Below, piece by piece: positions 10,666 to 21,910 of a stretch of DNA of 64,000 nt (its first letter is position 1; each line of letters opens with the position of its first letter). Position numbers and translations under genes: made by a program. The notes beneath the pieces are model-generated. The model made no database searches. It was given only the letters and a program-made list of their open reading frames with translations, and was not told the DNA's origin. Source of the stretch: Citrus sinensis (Eukaryota > Streptophyta > Magnoliopsida > Sapindales > Rutaceae); the NCBI RefSeq assembly GCF_022201045.2, contig NC_068558.1, positions 4,183,501 to 4,247,500 on the forward strand, written 5' to 3'.

Positions 10666-13600
10666 AATTTTGTAATTTTCATTGCTTTCATCGTGCCCTT
10701 AGAGCGATAGTTTTGCCCCTTCATTCATTCTCGATTGTTGCCATATAAAACACTCATCGCACTAGATATTTTCACTAATGGGTGGAATCAACATGTAGAC
10801 TCAATGTATTTAATCATGAAACTGGGAAGGATGCAATCTAGAATCCAAAACTGCACCCACTATCTATCTCATATCGCAATCATTCGATGATTCAAGATCA
10901 CAGCCTCAACGCCGTTATCTAAACAATCAGGAAATCTGCCACCACCAAAGATCTACATCGATGTGAACCCCCCTGCCCACGCCTCGTAGCTCCCATCGGG
11001 TGGCACGTTTACTCCAGACTAAACTTGTTGGTTGAGTGGAAAGACTTGTTAAGTGACAATGACATTTTCAATTAATATCAGGCAATTTAAGCAGCTATAC
11101 ATTTATTATTAATTTTTTCCCATATGAGATAAAAATATCGATCCCTCTTTGCCAATTATGGCACCCCCGAAGATATAAAAATAAAAATAAACTGGCAACA
11201 AGTAATCAGCTGAAGACAGAAAGCTTGCTAAACTTCCGAACCGGTGTTGTTAGGTTGAATTATATAATATAATTGTAGTTATAATTGTAGTTGGTGGTCA
11301 TTGAAAGACGGGTTTGATTGACTAGTTTAGCGGCATCATTAAAGTGATAAAGACTTGTTCAGATCTCAAGCAGACAAGATCAGGAAAATATGTCTGCTCT
11401 TTAGAATTTGTACTAATAGATCGAGTTAGGTTACCTTTCTAAGAAACGGTTGTTACTTATTATATTCCTCATGACCAGAGGGGAAGGCAAAAGACTTAAT
11501 TTAATCTATTAATAAAAGCGCTGCTGGTACTCCTTTTCTCTAATTCTCGTAGCACAAGCAAGGGGTATCAATCGCTTTAACCATGCAATAACCTTCAGCC
11601 AACTGTTGCCTTATCTCTTCTTTTTTATTCATCATATTTCTTGTCATTGTCTGCCGGATGACTCATTCGTGGAGTGCCAGTCCGCTTCATCGCACATGTG
11701 CTCACTTATTACGCATTTATACAAAATGCTAAACTAATAAAGTAATAATTAATACTCATACATGCATGTAATATATACGCATACATTATTTTAACTGAAG
11801 CATAATGTGAAATAAAACAAATAGAACAACAAATGAGATAAGAGCCATAGTGAGTTTTACTCTTCAATAAAGACATAAAAAAAAAAAATTAAACTGAAAA
11901 AAATTAAACATCAAATCATTAGCCTCTTTAATTAAAGAGAAGAGACTGAGAACGATAGGAGGCAAAGATTCCTCATCAATGAAGAGAAGTACGATGCAGC
12001 TAGGAGGTAGAAATAGGTACAACCCACGCTGAAACCATTATTATTATTTTTTAATGGGGAATATAAGGGCTTGAATTGAAATTTTACAATGTCTATGTGA
12101 AGTTTATATTTGCTCCTTTAGTTTTATCTAATTCTGTTATAATCTACTATATTTTATACTTTCTCTACCATATATATATGGCCTCCTCAATTTTACTATT
12201 CTAATTTTACGACCCAACTTACTTTATGTTTTGTCGATTATAGCCCTATTTGAACCAGATTCTGGTTTGGCCATCGGCCGCAACCCCATTTTAGCAATAA
12301 TGTCTGCTATTTGGCTATTCCATTAGTTTATTGAAAAACATGATTGCGAGTAATACAGAAGTTCATAGATCTGACAAAAATGCATGCATCGATGCATAGA
12401 CACACATAGTTGTGCTCAAATGCAGATGCCAGCACAAAAAAATTTGTGCGGATGTAGCAAAAAGGCAAAAAAAAAAATGGATTCAATACACTGTAGTCCA
12501 TTGGAATCCATCTTTTTCTTTATCTTTTATCTCTATCAATGTTTCAACAAAGTGATGATGCCACTAACAAACAAAAACAAAACATAATTTCTAATAAATT
12601 ATTTTTTTCATATTAGTGGCATCCTCGCTTTTTGTATCCTTCTCCTAAAAAATACAGATTTTAATGCACTATAAAATAAAATATATTGTTTTAGAGTTAA
12701 TATTCTTTTTTTAATATATTGTAACTAATCACTTATTTTAAAATGATCAGGGATCGTCAGTTGGACAATTTTCCTATATATTATTTTTCAAATGTAGATG
12801 TCTAAGTATAAATTCTATGTGGATTCACTATTACAACATATGACATTCTAATATTTTTGTTCAATTAACTTTTACACTGTATGTTGGAATAGCCAATCTG
12901 TACCTAGAATATCCTGATCGATATATCAATATGATGTTTTGTTTTGTCACGAATCATCATGCCGCGGCCTGCACGGCTTTTGCGTGTACATGCACATGCA
13001 CACGTACACAATTACAAATAATCTACACAAATATCATATATCAATGCAGGCCCTTTGATTTTTTATATGAAAGTTGAAGAAATTTAATTGATAGGGATGG
13101 AGTTGAATATTATCGCGTATTTGGTATTTCTTTATATCTGGAACAACCACTGTTCCCGATTTCCACCATCCAGATGGCACTCTGCCCAGCCGCTTGGACT
13201 ATTCATTATCGCATCAACTTTCGAGTTGGCCCCAATAATCTCAGTTTCTGAGATTTCGTTATCACAAAGTGAATGCATGTGAGTATACAAAAATATGTAT
13301 TTCACTAGCTGCATATGTGATAAATATGCTCAATTTACTTTCAGACAATCCAGAGACCTCCATTCATTGCTTTTCTTTTCTTTCTTGTATGATTTAATTT
13401 GTGGGGTTTTTTTTTTTCTTTTCATTTAAGTGTTCCCATCTCTGACAAATCAAATTGTATATATTTGACTTTTTCATAATGTTTGTTTGGTCATTGATAT
13501 TTGACATCTATTGGTGATTTGGTTCTTCTCTAGCCATTCATGAAATTGATAACAAGCATGCACGAATCATCCTAGCTACCGTATCAAAAAGCTCTTTTGA

Positions 13601-13738
13601 AACCGACCGCGATATTTCTTGACTTTACAATGTTGAAACTTGGAGCTAGAACTGTATTTGCTTCATGTAATTGAATTTGTATAATTAATAATTGACTTAT
13701 TTTTTCATTGATAGTATACGCTCTAGATTGTGCTCAGT

Positions 13739-13765
13739 AGTCATGGTGGAGTATACACCATGACT
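13739..13765. repeat. Perfect 10-bp stem hairpin
   Basis: AGTCATGGTG and CACCATGACT are exact inverted copies around a 7-base loop (GAGTATA). There is no adjacent T-run or gene, so no function is assigned. Confidence 0.5.
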
Positions 13766-15708
13766 TCTATCTATTATTAGAAGATATTAGTCTATTCAAG
13801 ATAATGTCAATATCATATTCTAGCTAGACATTGATTAATTATGTCCCTTAACCCTTCGTTTGTTTAAGCGAACAAGACACAAAAGCTCATTTCCCACTTT
13901 AAATATATATATATATTTTTCCATATTTAGGTAGATTAATGCTGGGCCATTCAACATGATTTGAGCATCTGCAACCAATGAAGATCCAACACATGAATTC
14001 AAACGTGAAATATTAAATTCAGATACATTACCAAGAATTCAAAACCCTAATCTCAATGCTCTCTCTAAATAATTTGATCCAATTAGCCTAACAGTTGGGA
14101 ACGGAAACAAGTGTTGGGTTTGACACGTGTTGATGTGGTCTTCATGCTACAGTAAGAGCTAAAGTCTTTTAGCCCCCTATAGCTTTTCTCATCCAAGAAA
14201 GCACTAGAACACTGCTTTTAGCGCAATTTCAAATTAATTTAAGCTGCCTCTTTGGATTATTTATTATCTTTTGAATTTTACTAGATCGAGTAACAAATAG
14301 ATTTGAAAACTAAAGCAGGTTTCTTTTCAAAGGAAACCCTAATCCTAAGTAAACCACTTTGTACAGAAGCATTTTTCTATTCTCAAAAGATATGGCACTA
14401 ATTAAGAAAGCTACAACCCACCATGCATGTTAACACGAATTCCTAAATGGGTTATTAGAGCACCGATCGAGAAGTGAGAACCATTCCACCATGCATGTTA
14501 ACACCTAAGTAAACCACTTTATGCGTGTCATGCAATTTGGAAGGGTTTTGTTTGGTTAGCTGTTTTCAAATTTCAGGAGCCATGAAAAGCCGTTCGTTTT
14601 TAATATGCTTTCAAAATTATTTTTAGGTAGCAAGCAAGAGATATGTAGACGACGGATGCATGTTAAGCAACGCAATTGTATAAGAAAATGACAAAATGGA
14701 ATACGTATATACAACTGAAAATAAAGAAAAATTTCAGAAGCTATGTCGTTTCATGTACGACATCATATTGTAATATTATAGAGGACAAGATCATCTCAAA
14801 CTATACAAAGAATGAGTCATGCAAGTATTGTTCAAATGTCGGAAACCAACATCACTTGAACTTATCTATATAACTACAAATCGTCACTTGGCACTGCCAA
14901 CCGACAGCGGAGCCGGAAGGAGCCGAACAATAATGCCATATGTGTTCTTGTTTGTTCCAAGACTTTGTCATTTCCATTCACCAAAAGAGGAAAAAAAAAA
15001 AAAAGGAAACAAAGAAAAAGAAGGGCAACTATCTATCATTTAATAAATAAAACAACCAGTTGCAGACTTGCAGCGGTTTATGGAGTTCTATTATTCCAAT
15101 CTTTGGCATCCGTAATGGAGTTAAACCTATATAATTAAATTCATCATTGCATTGTTAAAGTAAATAGTAATTAGTAAATAAACTACCTAATGTTCTTCTC
15201 AAAAAGAAAAAAAAAAGAAAAAAAAAACCGATGTTGATGTTGAGTAGTATAATTCACTAATGTAATTGGTGGTTAATAAAAAAAAAAAAATTAAATTATA
15301 ATCCTACACTAATAATAAAATATAAGTAATATAAAATTTTTAAAAACTTAAAAGAAATTAGGTCAAGATCCTGATCCAACAAGTTATTGGTGACGAATAC
15401 TATCTGGCCACGGAATTAATAAAATGAGAAAGCCTTGCTCATAAAATAACAGTGGCATTGAAAGATAAGAGTGGGTCTGAATAGTAACAGTGGCCTTATT
15501 GTTTTGGTCATTGTTGGGCGTGTTGGTCGCAAGTCAAAGAGCAGCAAAGGCATATCTAGAATCAAGATCAAGCAAACGACAGCGTTTAATTTACTAATGT
15601 CAATGGCACATTATCGTCGTAACCGAGCTGTTAAACTCTAACCGATGACATTTGTAGAAACGTTTGTTGATGGTGCTGCTTTTGTTTTTATCCTCGAGCT
15701 AGAATTAA

Positions 15709-15967
15709 ATGTCTGATATTTGGTGTGAAGTGGAACTTATTCGGCAGGATTGAAATTGATTTTTTAAGGATGCGTCTGGTATACTATATTATATTATATT
15801 ATTTTAATATAGATATATTGTATTATTCTCAATTGTATTTTAAATGTTTAATATTTGGTGTGAAGTGGTACTTATTTGGCAGGATTGAAATTGATTTTTT
15901 AAGGGTGCGTTTGACACATTATATTATATTATGTTATATTATATTATTTTAATATTGATTTATTGTA
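15709..15967. repeat. Tandem duplication, 135-bp period
   Basis: The sequence starting AATGTCTGATATTTGGTGTG at 15709 recurs at 15844 as AATGTTTAATATTTGGTGTG. The match runs through GGCAGGATTGAAATTGAT into an ATATTATATT tract. The copies differ by a few substitutions and an AT-tract length change. The second copy leads directly into the left end of the AT-rich element at about 15902, so the duplication may have involved that element's end. Confidence 0.75.
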
Positions 15968-16913
15968 TTAGCATCGTATTATAATAATATTGTACAATTT
16001 TGGTACTATATTGTACTGTATTAATTTTTTTTGATTAACTTAAATTATATATTTAGAAAATAATATTTATTAGTACCTAAAAAAAATACTAAACATAGAA
16101 GTCTTAAATTTTAGAAATTAACATTATTTTTTAGTATAAATGTTAAAAAGTATCACAATTTTTTGTAAAGATCAAAGCTTATAGCCTTATATTTTTGGTA
16201 GCATAACATTTATTTTTCAGTATTTTATAAATATATAACATGTGAAATAAAGATCAAAGTAAATAATTTAATCAAATAATTTCTAAATAATATCATAACG
16301 TAATGATATTTTATGTTATTATTTTTATTGGTATTAATTTTAAATTAATATTATTTAAATTTGTTCATATATATAAATATTTATTGTTAGTTATATTAAA
16401 TTTTAAATAATAATCAATTTTTATATATTAATTACTATAATATAATTAAATAATGTAATATTATGTTATATTTTTATTTTTATATATTATTTAAGTACTT
16501 ATTGTTAGTTATATTAACTTATTAAATATTAATCCATTTTATATATTAATTATTATATAATTAAATAATAAATTATTTAGTTATATTTTTAATCTAATAA
16601 AAATTAAAATATGAATAATAAATTATAAAATTATTAATTTATTTTAATAATTATGATGTAAAAATAAAAAAATTAATATTATATAATAATATATTAATTA
16701 AAAAGTTTTATTTATTTATTATTATTAAAAAGAGCAAAAGCGAAAAAAGAAGAAGCAAAACCCGCATTAAGCTAATAGTTGCCGCATTAGCACACCCCCT
16801 TTATCCCAATACAATATTTTTCCAAACATGATCTTGATATTAAATTAATGTGAATAATATTATAATACACTATAATCACATGCTCCAAACACACCCTAAA
16901 ATGCTTATTATGC
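15902..16913. mobile_element. AT-rich element with inverted GGGTGYGTTTG ends
   Basis: The left end reads AAGGGTGCGTTTGACACA and the reverse complement of the right end reads TAGGGTGTGTTTGGAGCA. Both are followed by long ATTATATTATA tracts. The roughly 1-kb interior is extremely AT-rich with no protein-coding frame. This resembles a non-autonomous plant DNA transposon, probably hAT-like. No target duplication could be confirmed. The left TIR-like sequence also occurs in the first 135-bp tandem copy (around 15768). Confidence 0.45.
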
Positions 16914-17308
16914 AAGTGACCTGAGTGAGTCATATAATGTACCTCACCAAAGAATTGTGACATTGGGTGTGTTTTCATGATTTCGTTGCCGATTTAGATC
17001 GACCATGTAGGATCGGTGCATTTGAGATTACACAAATTTACTCTTAATTGTTTCCTTGGTGAATGATTTAGTCTTCTAAATTGGTATAGACATCGTGTTC
17101 TGTGTTCAAATACTGATGAATAATTAATATTATTGAGGTAGCTGGCTAGCATCCGATTCTTATAAGCAGGTCTTGTTGCAATGAAAAAGCTCACACTTCC
17201 GGTAGCAAATACATAAATGAAATGTTGTTCATCCAGAACAATGCAAGTTATTTCAAACAGGTGGCTTTTCTTTTATTATCTAGTAGTAACGGATAATTAG
17301 CCATTCAT

Positions 17309-19804
17309 TCAGAGTCTGGATGATCCCTTGGGATGATGCATGACTATGCTGTTATAGGCATCCAGAGTCAGGAAATCGTCTAGTGTAGAGGCTGTGCATT
17401 GTCGAATGAACATCTTGCATGCTTCCTTGTACATTCCCTTTCTGAATTTTTCTTTGCCAACCTCTCTTTCAATCCTTGCCATCTCTTCATCCACCACTCT
17501 TCCAAAGAGTTCTCGGCTCACCTTCACTCCAAGACCATCTCCATCCAACTCCGCTTCATATTTCAGCCACTGCCAGTTCTGAACTCTGCTAATCTCGGCT
17601 GTGGCAGCATCTTCCATGAGGTTATAAAGAGGCACTGAGCCAGAGCCAGTGAGCCATGCTGCCAAGTACTGAATACCCACTCGGGTATTCAGGCGGAGTC
17701 CCTCCAAGGTACGGACTCCTCTGGGCTTCTGTAAGAGGTCTTCTCCTGTTATGTTCCCCGCATCTTCTCGCTTCATGGTTTGGATCTGGTTAGGTGCATT
17801 CCCCATGTTGTTGTTGAAGGCTTCCATGCAGGTTGGGATCAACCCTGGATGGGCAGCCCAAGTTCCATCATGTCCTGCCCTGACCTCTCTTAGCTTGTCC
17901 TTCCTTACAAGTTCCAGTGCTGCCTCATTGGCTGCTGGGTCATCTCTAATAGGAATCTGAGCTGCCTGTTTACAGGCATAGAAAGAAATAAGCATGTCGA
18001 AATAATGGAGAATAATTAAGTTAAAAAGAGAATTGGATCCCGTACCATTCCTCCCATGGCATGCACACCACGCCTATGGCATGTCCTGATAAGGAGATCA
18101 GAATAGCACTTCATAAAGTGCTGAGTCATGCCCACCTGCACCCTGTCTGGTAGTAGCCTATCTGAGTGACCTTGGAATGTCTTTACATAGCTGAAGATAT
18201 AATCCCATCGTCCACAATTCAAACCAACAGAGTGATCTCTAAGCTCATAGAGGATTTCATCCATTTGAAAGACGGCTGGAAGAGTTTCGATTAGAACCGT
18301 GGCCCTGATGCTGCCTCTTTCAATTCCTGCCATCTTCTCAGCCTTTTCAAACACACAATTCCATATTTTGGCCTCCCTGTTAGCAATAACAATTAACATA
18401 AACATTTATATCAATAGAACATCCACAAAAGTGTTGTTCCATCATCAATTGGTTTTATTTCATATATACTTCTGGCTATTTAGGGTGTTTGCCTAAGCAG
18501 CACCATAACAGGAGGACTCATAATGATCACTAGCGAAAAGAAAGTCCAAGGAAACACACATTTAGGAAAGCATTTAACTTTCTTACCTCGAGTGCTCCAT
18601 TTTAGGCAGATAGAAGAAAGGTCCGAATCCTTCACCTTGGTTGCTTCTGAATGCAGCATAATTGTGGTAAAAATAGAGGCCGAAATCCACTAGGCAACCA
18701 GTTGCTGGCTCACCATCTATGAGGATATGTGCCTCAGGTAGATGCCAGCCTCGTGGACGGACAAATAACTTAGCAGTTTGTTCATTGAGCTTGTAAACCC
18801 TGTTCCTGGCCTTATCATGGAAACTTATGGTCCCATTAACGGCATCCTTTAAGTTCACTTGGCCACTCATGAGGTTATCCCAACTAGGTGAGAGCGCATC
18901 TTCAAAGTCAGCCTATGCATTAACAACTGAAATCTCAGTTTCGACTATTCCTTGGAAGAAGAATTTATTCATGATTAATTGTTCAATATCTTGGATAGTA
19001 CCATCAGTATTACTAGTAAAGGGATGGACAAATTAATTTGATTTCTCTGTTCCTGTTACACTAGATAATTTACTTGTCAGTTTTCGAAATGGTATGATAT
19101 GAGGATTCAAGACTTATTTATGGAATTTCAAAATCGACTTGTGTGCAAACAAGAAGACCTTTTCAAATTGGTGGCTTCGGATTTATTTATTTATGTTTAT
19201 GAGGAGCGGGGGATGACTAAAGCTACTGCGTCCAGTAAGAAAATAAGTAAGCTTTCTTGCAATTGTATTCTTATGATCTTATCATACTTGCAGTTCACAA
19301 CTGCTTGATGCATATCCGTTAACTCCTGTCATGCAGATGCAAGTGGATGATCATGAAGAATTCATGCACTCGGGGAGTAGAAAGCAGAGGAATGGAAGCA
19401 GAACTCACCATGAACACTTTAGCTCCAGAGTTGAGTGCATTAATGATCATCTTCCTCTCGACAGGACCCGTAATCTCCACCCTCCGATCCGCAACAGGTG
19501 GCGGAACTAGCGCACACGTCCATTCCCCTTCCCTTATGTACCTTGTCGCAGCATCAAAACCAGGCAAGGCTCCCTCGTTGTATCTCCTTTTCGCCTCCCT
19601 ACGACACTCCATTGCATACTTGAGACGGTTCCTGAACTCCCTTTGCAAATCCGCAACAAATTGCAAAGCATCCTTGTTAAGAATCTTTGCAAACTCTTCA
19701 CTGTATCGGCCTCTAATCTCCACTCCTTCAGGGACATCATAGTGGGCACTAATCTTTTTGGTCATAGTTGGTGCAGCGTAACCATATGTGCCGAGGCCAA
19801 CCAT
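17309..19804 (-). CDS. MLS: Malate synthase, glyoxysomal
   Basis: The enzyme condenses acetyl-CoA with glyoxylate to form malate in the glyoxylate cycle of glyoxysomes/peroxisomes. Four exons (19804-19409, 18912-18587, 18376-18046, 17965-17309) join in frame with GT-AG introns to give 569 aa, the normal plant length, starting [12 protein letters not shown]. The family signature [16 protein letters not shown] is intact, as are [13 protein letters not shown] across intron 1, [30 protein letters not shown] and [19 protein letters not shown]. The C-terminus SSRL ends in SRL, a type-1 peroxisome signal. No frameshift or stop was found, so this is the one functional copy; only a 3' scrap remains in unit B. 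A TATA-like CTTTATATTT lies about 92 bp upstream. The family is normally induced in germinating oilseeds and senescing tissue. Confidence 0.96.
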
Positions 19805-20354
19805 CTTGCTTTGCTTGTGATAGATAAAACTACTGTTTCTTGCGCGTTATTTTTGAGCAGGAAAAATGTGTGACGTTAAGACGAAGATGTAGTACAAATA
19901 TAAAGGGGAAAGGGCGGCAAGTGGATAGCTATAGAGCGTCATCGTTATGGGTAGATTTTCATGATAAGGAGGTGGCTTTGAACCTTGTGCCTGCCTCGGG
20001 AACCGCAGTTTGTTAGGATAGTGTTGAATTGGAAGTGCCGGAATAGTTGATGTCAGCATGTTGGTCATGTAACAGAGAAACGGGAAGTATTGTGAATAAA
20101 ATAAATTCCACTACAAAATTCGCGCCACCAGGTGGGAACCGACATAAAAAATACGCGCTCATGCGCATACAAATTACCCAAAGAGCTCCCCAAGAACGCA
20201 AATGCGTTGACAAAGAAGCTTCGTAGCCGTTCGATATCGTTTCTGAGGGTAAGGGTTGAGATTTTGGGTTGATTTTTTTTTTCTTTGCAATATTGTATTT
20301 TTTGTTTGAGTTTGATTTTTGATTGGGAGGAGTTGGGGCTGTTAATAAAATAAT
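19805..20354. promoter_or_regulatory. Head-to-head intergenic region between MLS and the CDKG copy
   Basis: 550 bp separate the MLS start codon (minus) from the ATG of the truncated CDKG copy (plus). A minus-strand TATA-like box (CTTTATATTT, 19905-19896) serves MLS. The half nearer the CDKG copy matches 26390-27000, the flank of the intact CDKG. Relative to unit B about 350 bp are missing after GATATCGTTTC, corresponding to 26531-26881, with TTTC at the deletion junction. The ancestral arrangement was therefore divergent, with a possibly shared promoter. Confidence 0.55.
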
Positions 20355-20920
20355 ATGGCGGCAGGGCGACCTGATGTTTCAAGGAGAAGGGAGTATTATG
20401 GTTACTACAGAAAAGATGAAGAAGTTGCTCGTTACAAAAAGGTCTCTGGTTATGATGAATTGGGTCATAATGCTGGTGATCACTAGCGGAGAAATGGCTA
20501 CCCTTTTTTGTCAAACGGCTATAAGCAACGTGGTGAAGCCCGGAGAGATGATGCACCATGTATTAATAATGGTGAAGTGTCGAAGTGGGAAGATGGGATT
20601 TTCAGTTGCCTCCGAGGAAGAAATTCAAGTTTACACCCATCATATGGGACTTAGAAGAGAAGGAAGTAAGCATTTCATCTAAGAACAGAGCTGTACCTAC
20701 AACTTGTAGGCTAAGTTTGTTCAATCTTAGGAGTCTGGATTTGACTTGTTAAACAATCTTTGGACTTGCTGTATGGTCTGTTTTGACATAGTTCTAAATT
20801 TGATTTCTGATTGTTGGCTTCAAGTCCAAACCTGTGAAGGCATTTCAGTTATGGCATTTTATTGTTTTATGCAGCAAATAACAGTAGATGACGCCCTTAA
20901 TCTCGGAATAAGCAGCTGAT
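20355..20920 (+). pseudogene. Truncated CDKG kinase pseudogene (unit A copy)
   Basis: It begins with the same ATG-GCG-GCA-GGG start as the intact gene at 27001 and follows its N-terminal extension for about 350 bp. An in-frame TAG replaces an AAG codon (GATCACTAGCGG against AATAACAAGCGG), and the frame also shifts near 20595. After GAGCTGTACCTACAA the sequence jumps to the part of the gene near 29690. This removes the rest of exon 1 and exons 2-3, including the entire ATP-binding and catalytic region, a loss of about 2.35 kb. Remnants of the last two exons (GAGTCTGGATTTGACTTG; AACAGTAGATGACGCCC) follow with further small deletions. It cannot encode a kinase. Confidence 0.93.
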
Positions 20921-21910
20921 GATTTGACTTGACGTGGCATTATATAATCCAGAAAACTTTTTGATCAAGAATGTTGTTGAGGAGGCGTACTGAGAGTCTG
21001 GATTCAGAGATTGCACATTGGTGACAGTCGAAAAAAGCGCGTGTTTTCTGTCGCATGCCATTAAAGAGGCACTTCTATTAATTGCACGGGCGTGAACCAA
21101 CTACATAGACGCGTGATTGGGACTCCAAAATAGATGAGTATCATTTCATTTTTTCCCCCTTTTCTGATCTTTGTTAGGAATATTGAATTCTGTACTAATG
21201 TTTTGCGAATCCTGATGTATACATAGAAATGTAGGAGCTACCTGCTCTGTGTGAAGAGACAAAAAGGATTAAAGGAAAAGAAATGGACATTACTTCGGGT
21301 TTCTGACTGTGATCTCCAAGTCTGTATGTCAATGGAGCTCGTCTCTTTGCTTGAGTCATGGTTTCCCCCCGGTTTGATGATTAGTTTTACTAAATCATTT
21401 CTTTGTACGCATTCAATTTTGATCATTGAGAGGGAGAAAAACTGAATACTGCACAGTTTTATGATCAAAATGTTATTCCTTAGTGACTAACAGAGGAATT
21501 GATGCATATAGCAGTAAACGTGTTACAGACATCAATACATTTGAAGTAACGAAAATGCAATATTTTTCCCAGCCTTTGATAATGTACTTCAACAAAATAT
21601 GCATCACTATAATAAATTCTGTGTATCAGTCATTTTCGACTAGCAATAGGATATATCTTGACTACATTGATATATCTAAACTGTTACTAGCCTTTACTGT
21701 GTATCAGTCATTTTGGACTCCACTTGGCCTTAACTCAGTTACTGATGAAGCAGGTGTTGGGGAAATAAGAAGAGGGAAAACAGTGTGCAAAATGGTTTTT
21801 TCTTTTGGGTGGGTTTTCTGAATGATCTCGTATAAATATCATTTGGTACTAAAGCTTATGGTTTTTCCAAGCGCAAAAAAAAAAAAAAAAAAAAAAAAAA
21901 AACTAACGAA

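Larger units (their letters stand above)
6900..15700. other. Gene-poor intergenic stretch
   Basis: No convincing coding exon or RNA gene was found. It contains dinucleotide repeats ((TA)n near 7570-7590 and 8978-8996), several homopolymer runs and three hairpins annotated separately. Two short sequences, CCACCATGCATGTTAACAC and CTAAGTAAACCACTTT, each occur twice between 14340 and 14525, suggesting a small local rearrangement. Open frames here are under 105 codons and have no recognisable domains. Confidence 0.5.

Noticed and set aside
20323-20682. 119-codon frame in the truncated CDKG copy
   Set aside because: It reads a different frame from the CDKG protein; the same shadow frame exists over the intact gene at 26984-27193.
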